Source: Petrolisthes cinctipes
Lineage: Eukaryota > Arthropoda > Malacostraca > Decapoda > Porcellanidae
Direction of reading: 5' to 3'
Length of the DNA stretch: 64,000 nucleotides
Assembly: GCA_033782935.1 (NCBI GenBank)
Contig: JAWQEG010000135.1
Location: 1,986,501 to 2,050,500, forward strand
The notes below the pieces were generated by a model. The model saw only the letters and a list, made by a program, of their open reading frames with translations. It was not told the DNA's origin and searched no databases. The translations under genes and the position numbers were made by a program. Numbering within the stretch: the stretch's first letter is position 1; the number at the start of each line of letters is the position of its first letter. This document shows positions 10,300 through 25,053 of the stretch, in pieces.

Positions 10300-10977
10300 G
10301 CATGTTTTTAGCCTATATTATGAAAATATTCTAGCACTGTGCAGGCATGTACAGATTGCTTCTGGGACCCCAAAATATTGAATTTTCGGGTGTTTTGAGC
10401 CTGAATTTGAGATATAAACGGGTACAGAAGATACATGCACATATTGACTTTGGGCATCTAAAATATCGATTTTCAGCATGTTTTGGGACTGTATTTTGAA
10501 AATACTCTAACACTGAGTAGGCGTGTACGGATTGCTTCTGGGACCCCAAAATATTAAATTTTCGGGTGTTTTGAGCCTGAATTTGAGATATAAACGGGTA
10601 CTGAAGATGCATGCACATATCGACTTTTGTGCACCTAAAAGATCGATTTTTAGTATGTTTTGAGCATGTATTTTGAAAATACTCTAACACGGAGTAGGCA
10701 TGTACAGATCGCTTCTGGGACCCCTAAATATCGAATTTTCGGGTGTTTAGGGCCAGAATTTGAGATATAAACGGGTACAGAAGATGCATGCACATATCGA
10801 CTTTTGGGCACCTAAAACATCGATTTTCAGTATGTTTTTGGCCTATATTTTGAAAATATTCTAACACGGAGTAGGCATGTACAGATACCTTCTGGGACCT
10901 CTAAATATCGAATTTTCGGGTGTTTTGGGACTGAATTTGAGATATCGATTTTTTGGCACCTAAAATGTCGATTTTTA
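10300..10977 (+). repeat. 678-bp four-monomer unit with S1/G fusion monomer
   Basis: The order is C1, A, a fused monomer (10,653-10,829) and S2, with lengths of about 176, 177, 177 and 148 bp. The fusion begins as S1 (GAGCATG, ACCCCTAAATATCG) and ends as G (TTTAGGGCCAG and the 29-bp segment). The unit carries the private string GGCGTGTACGG at about 10,520, AATATTAAATTTT downstream and GTGCAGGCATG near its start. The same combination is found at 23,384-24,061, 13,084 bp away. Confidence 0.78.
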
Positions 10978-13900
10978 GCATGTTTTTAGCCTATATTTTG
11001 AAAATATTCTAGCACTGTGTTGGCATGTACAGATTGCTTCTGGGACCCCAAAATATTGAATTTTCGGGTGTTTTGAGCCTGAATTTGAGATATAAACGGG
11101 TACAGAAGATACATGCACATATTGACTTTTGGCATCTAAAATATCGATTTTAAGCATGTTTTGGGCCTGTATTTTGAAAATACTCTAACACTGAGTAGGC
11201 ATGTGCAGATTGCTTCTGGGACCCCAAAATATTGAATTTTCGGGTGTTTTGAGCCTGAATTTGAGATATAAACGGGTACTGAAGATGCATGCACATATCG
11301 ACTTTTGTGCACCTAAAAGATCGATTTTCAGTATGTTTTGAGCATGTATTTTGAAAATACTCTAACACGGAGTTGGCATGTACAGATCGCTTCTGGGACC
11401 CCTAAATATCGAATTTTCGGGTGTTTTGGGACTGAATTTGAGATATCGACTTTTTGGCACCTAAAAGATCGATTTTTAGCATGTTTTTAGCCTATATTTT
11501 GAAAATATTCTAGCACTGTACAGATTGCTTCTGGGACCCCAAAATATTGAATTTTCGGGTGTTTTGAGCCTGAATTTGAGATATTAACGGGTACAGAAGA
11601 TACATGCACATATTGACTTTGGGCACCAAAAATATCGATTTTCAGCATGTTTTGGGCCTGAATTTTGAAAATACTCTAACACGGAGTAGGCATGTACAGA
11701 TCGCTTCTGGGACCCCAAAATATCGAATTTTCGGGTGTTTAGGGCCAGAATTTGAGATATAAACGGGTACAGAAGATGCATGCACATATCGACTTTTGGG
11801 CACCTAAAAGATCGATTTTCAGTATGTTTTTGGCCTGTATTTTGAAAATACTCTAACACGGAGTAGGCATGTACAGATACCTTCTGGGACCTCTAAATAT
11901 CGAATTTTCAGGTGTTTTGGGACTGAATTTGAGATATCGATTTTTTGGCACCTAAAATGTCGATTTATAGCATGTTTTTAGCCAATATTATGAAAATATT
12001 CTAGCACTGTGTAGGCATGTACAGATTGCTTCTGGGACCCCAAAATATTGAATTTTCGGGTGTTTTGAGCCTGAATTTGAGATATAAACGGGTACAGAAG
12101 ATACATGCACATATTGAATTTGGGCATCTAAAATATCGTTTTTCAGCATGTTTTGTGCCAGTATTTTGAAAATACTCTAACACTGAATAGACATGTACAG
12201 ATTGCTTCTGGGACCCCAAAATATTGAATTTTCGGGTGTTTTGAGCCTGAATTTGAGATATAAACGGGTACTGAAGATGCATGCACATATCGACTTTTGT
12301 GCACCTAAAAGATCGATTTCCAGTATGTTTTGAGCATGTATTTTGAAAATACTCTAACACGGAGTAGGCATGTACAGATCGCTTCTGGGACCCCTAAATA
12401 TCGAATTTTCGGGTGTTTTGGGACTGAATTTGAGATATCGACTTTTTGGCACCTAAAAGATCGATTTTTAGCATGTTTTTAGCCTTTATTTTGAAAATAT
12501 TCTAGCACTGTACAGGTTGCTTCTGGGACCCCAAAATATTGAATTTTCGGGTGTTTTGAGCCTGAATTTGAGATATAAACGGGTACAGAAGATACATGCA
12601 CATATTGACTTTGGGCACCAAAAATATCGATTTTCAGTATGTTTTGGGCCTGAATTTTGAAAATACTCTAACACGGAGTAGGCATGTACAGATCGCTTCT
12701 GGGACCCCAAAATATCGAATTTTCGGGTGTTTAGGGCCAGAATTTGAGATATAAACGGGTACAGAAGATGCATGCACATATCGACTTTTGGGCACCTAAA
12801 ATATCGATTTTCAGTATGTTTTTGGCCTGTATTTTGAAAATACTCTAACACGGAGTAGGCATGTACAGATACCTTCTGGGACCACTAAATACCGAATTTT
12901 CGGGTGTTTTGGGACTGAATTTGAGATATCGATTTTTTGGCACCTAAAATGTCGATTTTTAGCATGTTTTTAGCCTATATTTTGAAAATATTCTAGCACT
13001 GTGTAGGCATGTACAGATTGCTTCTGGGACCCCAAAATATTGAATTTTCGGGTGTTTTGAGCCTGAATTTGAGATATAAACGGGTACAGAAGATACATGC
13101 ACATATTGACTTTTGGCATCTAAAATATCGATTTTCAGCATGTTTTGGGCCTGTATTTTGAAAATACTCTAACACTGAGTAGGCATGTGCAGATTGCTTC
13201 TGGGACCCCAAAATATTGAATTTTCGGGTGTTTTGAGCCTGAATTTGAGATATAAACGGGTACTGAAGATGCATGCACATATCGACTTTTGTGCACCTAA
13301 AAGATCGATTTTCAGTATGTTTTGAGCATGTATTTTGAAAATACTCTAACACGGAGTTGGCATGTACAGATCGCTTCTGGGACCCCTAAATATCGAATTT
13401 TCGGGTGTTTTGGGACTGAATTTGAGATCTCGACTTTTTGGCACCTAAAAGATCGATTTTTAGCATGTTTTTAGCCTATATTTTGAAAATATTCTAGCAC
13501 TGTACAGATTGCTTCTGGGACCCCAAAATAATGAATTTTCGGGTGTTTTGAGCCTGAATTTGAGATATAAACGGGTACAGAAGATACATGCACATATTGA
13601 CTTTGGGCACCAAAAATATCGATTTTCAGCATGTTTTGGGCCTGAATTTTGAAAATACTCTAACACGGAGTAGGCATGTACAGATCGCTTCTGGGACCCC
13701 AAAATATCGAATTTTCGGGTGTTTAGGGCCAGAATTTGAGATATAAACGGGTACAGAAGATGCATGCACATATCGACTTTTGGGCACCTAAAAGATCGAT
13801 TTTCAGTATGTTTTTGGCTTGTATTTTGAAAATACTCTAACACGGAGTAGGCATGTACAGATACCTTCTGGGACCTCTAAATATCGAATTTTCGGGTGTT

Positions 13901-16900
13901 TTGGGACTGAATTTGAGATATCGATTTTTTGGCACCTAAAATGTCGATTTATAGCATGTTTTTAGCCTATATTATGAAAATATTCTAGCACTGTGTAGGC
14001 ATGTACAGATTGCTTCTGGGACCCCAAAATATTGAATTTTCGGGTGTTTTGAGCCTGAATTTGAGATATAAACGGGTACAGAAGATACATGCACATATTG
14101 ACTTTGGGCATCTAAAATATCGTTTTTCAGCATGTTTTGGGCCAGTATTTTGAAAATACTCTAACACTGAATAGGCATGTACAGATTGCTTCTGGGACCC
14201 CAAAATATTGAATTTTCGGGTGTTTTGAGCCTGAATTTGAGATATAAACGGGTACTGAAGATGCATGCACATTTCGACTTTTGTGCACCTAAAAGATCGA
14301 TTTCCAGTATGTTTTGAGCATGTATTTTGAAAATACTCTAACACGGAGTAGGCATGTACAGATCGCTTCTGGGACCCCTAAATATCGAATTTTCGGGTGT
14401 TTTGGGACTGAATTTGAGATATCGACTTTTTGGCACCTAAAAGATCGATTTTTAGCATGTTTTTAGCCTATATTTTGAAAATATTCTAGCACTGTACAGA
14501 TTGCTTCTGGGACCCCAAAATATTGAATTTTCGGGTGTTTTGAGCCTGAATTTGAGATATAAACGGGTACAGAAGATACATGCACATATTGACTTTGGGC
14601 ACCAAAAATATCGATTTTCAGTATGTTTTGGGCCTGAATTTTGAAAATACTCTAACACGGAGTAGGCATGTACAGATCGCTTCTGGGACCCCAAAATATC
14701 GAATTTTCGGGTGTTTAGGGCCAGAATTTGAGATATAAACGGGTACAGAAGATGCATGCACATATCGACTTTTGGGCACCTAAAATATCGATTTTCAGTA
14801 TGTTTTTGGCCTGTATTTTGAAAATACTCTAACACGGAGTAGGCATGTACAGATACCTTCTGGGACCACTAAATACCGAATTTTCGGGTGTTTTGGGACT
14901 GAATTTGAGATATCGATTTTTTGGCACCTAAAATGTCGATTTTTAGCATGTTTTTAGCCTATATTTTGAAAATATTCTAGCACTGTGTAGGCATGTACAG
15001 ATTGCTTCTGGGACCCCAAAATATTGAATTTTCGGGTGTTTTGAGCCTGAATTTGAGATATAAACGGGTACAGAAGATACATGCACATATTGACTTTTGG
15101 CATCTAAAATATCGATTTTAAGCATGTTTTGGGCCTGTATTTTGAAAATACTCTAACACTGAGTAGGCATGTGCAGATTGCTTCTGGGACCCCAAAATAT
15201 TGAATTTTCGGGTGTTTTGAGCCTGAATTTGAGATATAAACGGGTACTGAAGATGCATGCACATATCGACTTTTGTGCACCTAAAAGATCGATTTTCAGT
15301 ATGTTTTGAGCATGTATTTTGAAAATACTCTAACACGGAGTTGGCATGTACAGATCGCTTCTGGGACCCCTAAATATCGAATTTTCGGGTGTTTTGGGAC
15401 TGAATTTGAGATATCGACTTTTTGGCACCTAAAAGATCGATTTTTAGCATGTTTTTAGCCTATATTTTGAAAATATTCTAGCACTGTACAGATTGCTTCT
15501 GGGACCCCAAAATATTGAATTTTCGGGTGTTTTGAGCCTGAATTTGAGATATAAACGGGTACAGAAGATACATGCACATATTGACTTTGGGCACCAAAAA
15601 TATCGATTTTCAGCATGTTTTGGGCCTGAATTTTGAAAATACTCTAACACGGAGTAGGCATGTACAGATCGCTTCTGGGACCCCAAAATATCGAATTTTC
15701 GGGTGTTTAGGGCCAGAATTTGAGATATAAACGGGTACAGAAGATGCATGCACATATCGACTTTTGGGCACCTAAAAGATCGATTTTCAGTATGTTTTTG
15801 GCCTGTATTTTGAAAATACTCTAACACGGAGTAGGCATGTACAGATACCTTCTGGGACCTCTAAATATCGAATTTTCGGGTGTTTTGGGACTGAATTTGA
15901 GATATCGATTTTTTGGCACCTAAAATGTCGATTTATAGCATGTTTTTAGCCTATATTATGAAAATATTCTAGCACTGTGTAGGCATGTACAGATTGCTTC
16001 TGGGACCCCAAAATATTGAATTTTCGGGTGTTTTGAGCCTGAATTTGAGATATAAACGGGTACAGAAGATACATGCACATATTGAATTTGGGCATCTAAA
16101 ATATCGTTTTTCAGCATGTTTTGTGCCAGTATTTTGAAAATACTCTAACACTGAATAGACATGTACAGATTGCTTCTGGGACCCCAAAATATTGAATTTT
16201 CGGGTGTTTTGAGCCTGAATTTGAGATATAAACGGGTACTGAAGATGCATGCACATATCGACTTTTGTGCACCTAAAAGATCGATTTCCAGTATGTTTTG
16301 AGCATGTATTTTGAAAATACTCTAACACGGAGTAGGCATGTACAGATCGCTTCTGGGACCCCTAAATATCGAATTTTCGGGTGTTTTGGGACTGAATTTG
16401 AGATATCGACTTTTTGGCACCTAAAAGATCGATTTTTAGCATGTTTTTAGCCTTTATTTTGAAAATATTCTAGCACTGTACAGGTTGCTTCTGGGACCCC
16501 AAAATATTGAATTTTCGGGTGTTTTGAGCCTGAATTTGAGATATAAACGGGTACAGAAGATACATGCACATATTGACTTTGGGCACCAAAAATATCGATT
16601 TTCAGTATGTTTTGGGCCTGAATTTTGAAAATACTCTAACACGGAGTAGGCATGTACAGATCGCTTCTGGGACCCCAAAATATCGAATTTTCGGGTGTTT
16701 AGGGCCAGAATTTGAGATATAAACGGGTACAGAAGATGCATGCACATATCGACTTTTGGGCACCTAAAATATCGATTTTCAGTATGTTTTTGGCCTGTAT
16801 TTTGAAAATACTCTAACACGGAGTAGGCATGTACAGATACCTTCTGGGACCACTAAATACCGAATTTTCGGGTGTTTTGGGACTGAATTTGAGATATCGA

Positions 16901-18914
16901 TTTTTTGGCACCTAAAATGTCGATTTTTAGCATGTTTTTAGCCTATATTTTGAAAATATTCTAGCACTGTGTAGGCATGTACAGATTGCTTCTGGGACCC
17001 CAAAATATTGAATTTTCGGGTGTTTTGAGCCTGAATTTGAGATATAAACGGGTACAGAAGATACATGCACATATTGACTTTTGGCATCTAAAATATCGAT
17101 TTTCAGCATGTTTTGGGCCTGTATTTTGAAAATACTCTAACACTGAGTAGGCATGTGCAGATTGCTTCTGGGACCCCAAAATATTGAATTTTCGGGTGTT
17201 TTGAGCCTGAATTTGAGATATAAACGGGTACTGAAGATGCATGCACATATCGACTTTTGTGCACCTAAAAGATCGATTTTCAGTATGTTTTGAGCATGTA
17301 TTTTGAAAATACTCTAACACGGAGTTGGCATGTACAGATCGCTTCTGGGACCCCTAAATATCGAATTTTCGGGTGTTTTGGGACTGAATTTGAGATCTCG
17401 ACTTTTTGGCACCTAAAAGATCGATTTTTAGCATGTTTTTAGCCTATATTTTGAAAATATTCTAGCACTGTACAGATTGCTTCTGGGACCCCAAAATAAT
17501 GAATTTTCGGGTGTTTTGAGCCTGAATTTGAGATATAAACGGGTACAGAAGATACATGCACATATTGACTTTGGGCACCAAAAATATCGATTTTCAGCAT
17601 GTTTTGGGCCTGAATTTTGAAAATACTCTAACACGGAGTAGGCATGTACAGATCGCTTCTGGGACCCCAAAATATCGAATTTTCGGGTGTTTAGGGCCAG
17701 AATTTGAGATATAAACGGGTACAGAAGATGCATGCACATATCGACTTTTGGGCACCAAAAAGATCGATTTTCAGTATGTTTTTGGCCTGTATTTTGAAAA
17801 TACTCTAACACGGAGTAGGCATGTAAAGATACCTTCTGGGACCTCTAAATATCGAATTTTCGGGTGTTTTGGGACTGAATTTGAGATATCGATTTTTTGG
17901 CACCTAAAATGTCGATTTATAGCATGTTTTTAGCCTATATTATGAAAATATTCTAGCACTGTGTAGGCATGTACAGATTGCTTCTGGGACCCCAAAATAT
18001 TGAATTTTCGGGTGTTTTGAGCCTGAATTTGAGATATAAACGGGTACAGAAGATACATGCACATATTGAATTTGGGCATCTAAAATATCGTTTTTCAGCA
18101 TGTTTTGGGCCAGTATTTTGAAAATACTCTAACACTGAATAGGCATGTACAGATTGCTTCTGGGACCCCAAAATATTGAATTTTCGGGTGTTTTGAGCCT
18201 GAATTTGAGATATAAACGGGTACTGAAGATGCATGCACATATCGACTTTTGTGCACCTAAAAGATCGATTTCCAGTATGTTTTGAGCATGTATTTTGAAA
18301 ATACTCTAACACGAAGTAGGCATGTACAGATCGCTTCTGGGACCCCTAAATATCGAATTTTCGGGTGTTTTGGGACTGAATTTGAGATATCGACTTTTTG
18401 GCACCTAAAAGATCGATTTTTAGCATGTTTTTAGCCTTTATTTTGAAAATATTCTAGCACTGTACAGGTTGCTTCTGGGACCCCAAAATATTGAATTTTT
18501 CGGGTGTTTTGAGCCTGAATTTGAGATATAAACGGGTACAGAAGATACATGCACATATTGACTTTGGGCACCAAAAATATCGATTTTCAGTATGTTTTGG
18601 GCCTGAATTTTGAAAATACTCTAACACGGAGTAGGCATGTACAGATCGCTTCTGGGACCCCAAAATATCGAATTTTCGGGTGTTTAGGGCCAGAATTTGA
18701 GATATAAACGGGTACAGAAGATGCATGCACATATCGACTTTTGGGCACCTAAAAGATCGATTTTCAGTATGTTTTTGGCCTGTATTTTGAAAATATTCTA
18801 ACACGGAGTAGGCATGTACAGATACCTTCTGGGACCTCTAAATATCGAGTTTTCGGGTGTTTTGGGACTGAATTTGAGATATCGATTTTTTGGCACCTAA
18901 AATGTCGATTTTTA
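10978..18914 (+). repeat. 3,968-bp tandem duplication (two copies)
   Basis: The copies begin at 10,978 and 14,946, and each spans eight trimers. Private variants recur exactly 3,968 bp apart: TTTTAAGCATG (about 11,150 and 15,118), TTTTGTGCCAG (12,151 and 16,119), TGAATAGACATG (12,183 and 16,151), GAGATCTCG (13,424 and 17,392) and AAAATAATGAATTTT (about 13,525 and 17,493). The last trimer of each copy is less alike; the second copy has AGCCTTTATTTTG and one extra T near 18,497. Sharing of so many singletons shows a recent segmental event above the level of the 992-bp unit. Confidence 0.85.
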
Positions 18915-21900
18915 GCATGTTTTAAGCCTATATTTTGAAAATATTCTAGGACTGTGCAGGCATGTACAGATTGCTTCTGGGACCCCAAAATATTGAATTT
19001 TCGGGTGTTTTGAGCCTGAATTTGAGATATAAACGGGTACAGAAGATTCATGCACATATTGACTTTGGGCATCTAAAATATCGATTTTCAGCATGTTTTG
19101 GGCCTGTATTTTGAAAATACTCTAACACTGAGTAGGCATGTACGGATTGCTTCTGGGACCCCAAAATATTAAATTTTCGGGTGTTTTGAGACTGAATTTG
19201 AGATATAAACGGGTACTGAAGATGCATGCACATATCGACTTTTGTGCACCTAAAAGATCGATTTTCAGTATGTTTTGAGCACGTATTTTGAAAATACTCT
19301 AACACGGAGTAGGCATGTACAGATCGCTTCTAGGACCCCTAAATATCGAATTTTCGGGTGTTTTGGGACTGAATTTGAGATATCGACTTTTTGGCACCTA
19401 AAATGTCGATTTTTAGCATGTTTTTAGCCTATATTTTGAAAATATTCTAGCACTGTGTAGGCATGTACAGATTGCTTCTGTGACCCCAAAATATTGAATT
19501 TTCGGGTGTTTTGAGCCTGAATTTGAGATATAAACGGGTACAGAAGATACATGCACATATTGACTTTGGGCATCTAAAATATCGTTTTTCAGCATGTTTT
19601 GGGCCAGTATTTTGAAAATACTCTAACACTGAATAGGCATGTACAGATTGCTTCTGGGACCCCAAAATATTGAATTTTCGGGTGTTTTGAGCCTGAATTT
19701 GAGATATAAACGGGTACTGAAGATGCATGCACATATCGACTTTTGTGCACCTAAAAGATCGATTTTCAGTATGTTTTGAGCATGTATTTTGAAAATACTC
19801 TAACACGGAGTAGGCATGTACAGATCGCTTCTGGGACCCCTAAATATCGAATTTTCGGGTGTTTTGGGACTGAATTTGAGATATCGACTTTTTGGCACCT
19901 AAAAGATCGATTTTTAGCATGTTTTTAGCCTATATTTTGAAAATATTCTAGCACTGTACAGATTGCTTCTGGGACCCCAAAATATTGAATTTTCGGGTGT
20001 TTTGAGCCTGAATTTGAGATATAAACGGGTACAGAAGATACATGCACATATTGAATTTGGGCACCAAAAATATCGATTTTCAGTATGTTTTGGGCCTGAA
20101 TTTTGAAAATACTCTAACACGGAGTAGGCATGTACAGATCGCTTCTGGGACCCCAAAATATCGAATTTTCGGGTGTTTAGGGCCAGAATTTGAGATATAA
20201 ACGGGTACAGAAGATGCATGCACATATCGACTTTTGGGCACCTAAAATATCGATTTTCAGTATGTTTTTGGCCTGTATTTTGAAAATACTCTAACACGGA
20301 GTAGGCATGTACAGATACCTTCTGGGACCACTAAATACCGAATTTTCGGGTGTTTTGGGACTGAATTTGAGATATCGATTTTTTGGCACCTAAAATGTCG
20401 ATTTTTAGCATGTTTTTAGCCTATATTTTGAAAATATTCTAGCACTGTGTAGGCATGTACAGATTGCTTCTGGGACCCCAAAATATTGAATTTTCGGGTG
20501 TTTTGAGCCTGAATTTGAGATATAAACGGGTACAGAAGATACATGCACATATTGACTTTTGGCATCTAAAATATCGATTTTCAGCATGTTTTGGGCCTGT
20601 ATTTTGAAAATACTCTAACACTGAGTAGGCATGTGCAGATTGCTTCTGGGACCCCAAAATATTGAATTTTCGGGTGTTTTGAGCCTGAATTTGAGATATA
20701 AACGGGTACTGAAGATGCATGCACATATCGACTTTTGTGCACCTAAAAGATCGATTTTCAGTATGTTTTGAGCATGTATTTTGAAAATACTCTAACACGG
20801 AGTAGGCATGTACAGATCGCTTCTGGGACCCCTAAATATCGAATTTTCGGGTGTTTTGGGACTGAATTTGAGATATCGACTTTTTGGCACCTAAAAGATC
20901 GATTTTTAGCATGTTTTTAGCCTATATTTTGAAAATATTCTAGCACTGTACAGATTGCTTCTGGGACCCCAAAATATTGAATTTTCGGGTGTTTTGAGCC
21001 TGAATTTGAGATATAAACGGGTACAGAAGATACATGCACATATTGACTTTGGGCACCAAAAATATCGATTTTCAGCATGTTTTGGGCCTGAATTTTGAAA
21101 ATACTCTAACACGGAGTAGGCATGTACAGATCGCTTCTGGGACCCCAAAATATCGAATTTTCGGGTGTTTAGGGCCAGAATTTGAGATATAAACGGGTAC
21201 AGAAGATGCATGCACATATCGACTTTTGGGCACCTAAAAGATCGATTTTCAGTATGTTTTTGGCCTGTATTTTGAAAATACTCTAACACGGAGTAGGCAT
21301 GTACAGATACCTTCTGGGACCTCTAAATATCGAATTTTCGGGTGTTTTGGGACTGAATTTGAGATATCGATTTTTTGGCACCAAAAATGTCGATTTTTAG
21401 CATGTTTTTAGCCTATATTATGAAAATATTCTAGCACTGTGCAGGCATGTACAGATTGCTTCTGGGACCCCAAAATATTGAATTTTCGGGTGTTTTGAGC
21501 CTGAATTTGAGATATAAACGGGTACAGAAGATACATGCACATATTGAATTTGGGCATCTAAAATATCGTTTTTCAGCATGTTTTGGGCCAGTATTTTGAA
21601 AATACTCTAACACTGAATAGGCATGTACAGATTGCTTCTGGGACCCCAAAATATTGAATTTTCGGGTGTTTTGAGCCTGAATTTGAGATATAAACGGGTA
21701 CTGAAGATGCATGCACATATCGACTTTTGTGCACCTAAAAGATCGATTTTCAGTATGTTTTGAGCATGTATTTTGAAAATACTCTAACACGGAGTAGGCA
21801 TGTACAGATCGCTTCTGGGACCCCTAAATATCGAATTTTCGGGTGTTTTGGGACTGAATTTGAGATATCGACTTTTTGGCACCTAAAAGATCGATTTTTA

Positions 21901-24900
21901 GCATGTTTTTAGCCTATATTTTGAAAATATTCTAGCACTGTACAGATTGCTTCTGGGACCCCAAAATATTGAATTTTCGGGTGTTTTGAGCCTGAATTTG
22001 AAATATAAACGGGTACAGAAGATACATGCACATATTGAATTTGGGCACCAAAAATATCGATTTTCAGTATGTTTTGGGCCTGAATTTTGAAAATACTCTA
22101 ACACGGAGTAGGCATGTACAGATCGCTTCTGGGACCCCAAAATATCGAATTTTCGGGTGTTTAGGGCCAGAATTTGAGATATAAACGGGTACAGAAGATG
22201 CATGCACATATCGACTTTTGGGCACCTAAAATATCGATTTTCAGTATGTTTTTGGCCTGTATTTTGAAAATACTCTCACACGGAGTAGGCATGTACAGAT
22301 ACCTTCTGGGACCACTAAATACCGAATTTTCGGGTGTTTTGGGACTGAATTTGAGATATCGATTTTTTGGCACCTAAAATGTCGATTTTTAGCATGTTTT
22401 TAGCCTATATTTTGAAAATATTCTAGCACTGTGTAGGCATGTACAGATTGCTTCTGGGACCCCAAAATATTGAATTTTCGGGTGTTTTGAGCCTGAATTT
22501 GAGATATAAACGGGTACAGAAGATACATGCACATATTGACTTTTGGCATCTAAAATATCGATTTTCAGCATGTTTTGGGCCTGTATTTTGAAAATACTCT
22601 AACACTGAGTAGGCATGTGCAGATTGCTTCTGGGACCCCAAAATATTGAATTTTCGGGTGTTTTGAGCCTGAATTTGAGATATAAACGGGTACTGAAGAT
22701 GCATGCACATATCGACTTTTGTGCACCTAAAAGATCGATTTTCAGTATGTTTTGAGCATGTATTTTGAAAATACTCTAACACGGAGTAGGCATGTACAGA
22801 TCGCTTCTGGGACCCCTAAATATCGAATTTTCGGGTGTTTTGGGACTGAATTTGAGATATCGACTTTTTGGCACCTAAAAGATCGATTTTTAGCATGTTT
22901 TTAGCCTATATTTTGAAAATATTCTAGCACTGTACAGATTGCTTCTGGGACCCCAAAATATTGAATTTTCGGGTGTTTTAAACCTGAATTTGAGATATAA
23001 ACGGGTACAGAAGATACATGCACATATTGACTTTGGGCACCAAAAATATCGATTTTCAGCATGTTTTGGGCCTGAATTTTGAAAATACTCTAACACGGAG
23101 TAGGCATGTACAGATCGCTTCTGGGACCCCAAAATATCGAATTTTCGGGTGTTTAGGGCCAGAATTTGAGATATAAACGGGTACAGAAGATGCATGCACA
23201 TATCGACTTTTGGGCACCTAAAAGATCGATTTTCAGTATGTTTTTGGCCTGTATTTTGAAAATACTCTAACACGGAGTAGGCATGTACAGATACCTTCTG
23301 GGACCTATAAATATCGAATTTTCGGGTGTTTTGGGACTGAATTTGAGATATCGATTTTTTGGCACCAAAAATGTCGATTTTTAGCATGTTTTTAGCCTAT
23401 ATTATGAAAATATTCTAGCACTGTGCAGGCATGTACAGATTGCTTCTGGGACCCCAAAATATTGAATTTTCGGGTGTTTTGAGCCTGAATTTGAGATATA
23501 AACGGGTACAGAAGATACATGCACATATTGAATTTGGGCATCTAAAATATCGATTTTCAGCATGTTTTGGGACTGTATTTTGAAAATACTCTAACACTGA
23601 GTAGGCGTGTACGGATTGCTTCTGGGACCCCAAAATATTAAATTTTCGGGTGTTTTAAACCTGAATTTGAGATATAAACGGGTACTGAAGATGCATGCAC
23701 ATATCGACTTTTGTGCACCTAAAAGATCGATTTTCAGTATGTTTTGAGCATGTATTTTGAAAATACTCTAACACGGAGTAGGCATGTACAGATCGCTTCA
23801 GGGACCCCTAAATATCGAATTTTCGGGTGTTTAGGGCCAGAATTTGAGATATAAACGGGTACAGAAGATGCATGCACATATCGACTTTTGGGCACCTAAA
23901 ATATCGATTTTCAGTATGTTTTTGGCCTATATTTTGAAAATACTCTAACACGGAGTAGGCATGTACAGATACCTTCTGGGACCTCTAAATATCGAATTTT
24001 CGGGTGTTTTGGGACTGAATTTGAGATATCGATTTTTTGGCACCTAAAAGATCGATTTTTAGCATGTTTTTAGCCTATATTTTGAAAATATTCTAGCACT
24101 GTGTAGGCATGTACAGATTGCTTCTGGGACCCCAAAATATTGAATTTTCGGGTGTTTTGAGCCTGAATTTGAGATATAAACGGGTACAGAAGATACATGC
24201 ACATATTGACTTTGGGCATCTAAAATATCGTTTTTCAGCATGTTTTGGGCCAGTATTTTGAAAATACTCTAACACTGAATAGGCATGTACAGATTGCTTC
24301 TGGGACCCCAAAATATTGAATTTTCGGGTGTTTTGAGCCTGAATTTGAGATATAAACGGGTACTGAAGATGCATGCACATATCGACTTTTGTGCACCTAA
24401 AAGATCGATTTTCAGTATGTTTTGAGCATGTATTTTGAAAATACTCTAACACGGAGTAGGCATGTACAGATCGCTTCTGGGACCCCTAAATATCGAATTT
24501 TCGGGTGTTTTGGGACTGAATTTGAGATATCGACTTTTTGGCACCTAAAAGATCGATTTTTAGCATGTTTTTAGCCTATATTTTGAAAATATTCTAGCAC
24601 TGTACAGATTGCTTCTGGGACCCCAAAATATTGAATTTTCGGGTGTTTTGAGCCTGAATTTGAGATATAAACGGGTACAGAAGATACATGCACATATTGA
24701 CTTTGGGCACCAAAAATATTGATTTTCAGCATGTTTTGGGCCTGAATTTTGAAAATACTCTAACACGGAGTAGGCATGTACAGATCGCTTCTGGGACCCC
24801 AAAATATCGAATTTTCGGGTGCTTAGGGCCAGAATTTGAGATATAAACGGGTACAGAAGATGCATGCACATATCGACTTTTGGGCACCTAAAATATCGAT

Positions 24901-25053
24901 TTTCAGTATGTTTTTGGCCTGTATTTTGAAAATACTCTAACACGGAGTAGGCATGTACAGATACCTTCTGGGACCTCTAAATACCGAATTTTCGGGTGTT
25001 TTGGGACTGAATTTGAGATATCGATTTTTTGGCACCTAAAATGTCGATTTATA
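18915..25053 (+). repeat. Trimer array with 1,984-bp period and a second 678-bp fusion unit
   Basis: Units start at 18,915, 19,416, 19,917, 20,408, 20,909, 21,400, 21,901, 22,392, 22,893, 23,384, 24,062 and 24,563. Between about 19,917 and 23,384 successive blocks repeat with period 1,984 (four trimers) and share the GCATGTGCAGATTGC variant. The unit 23,384-24,061 is a 678-bp tetramer with an S1/G fusion monomer at 23,737-23,913, matching the one at 10,300. The unit 18,915-19,415 has private TTTTAAGCC, GTGCAGG, GAGCACGTA and TTCTAGGACC, found again at 31,360-31,860, an offset of 12,445. Confidence 0.82.
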
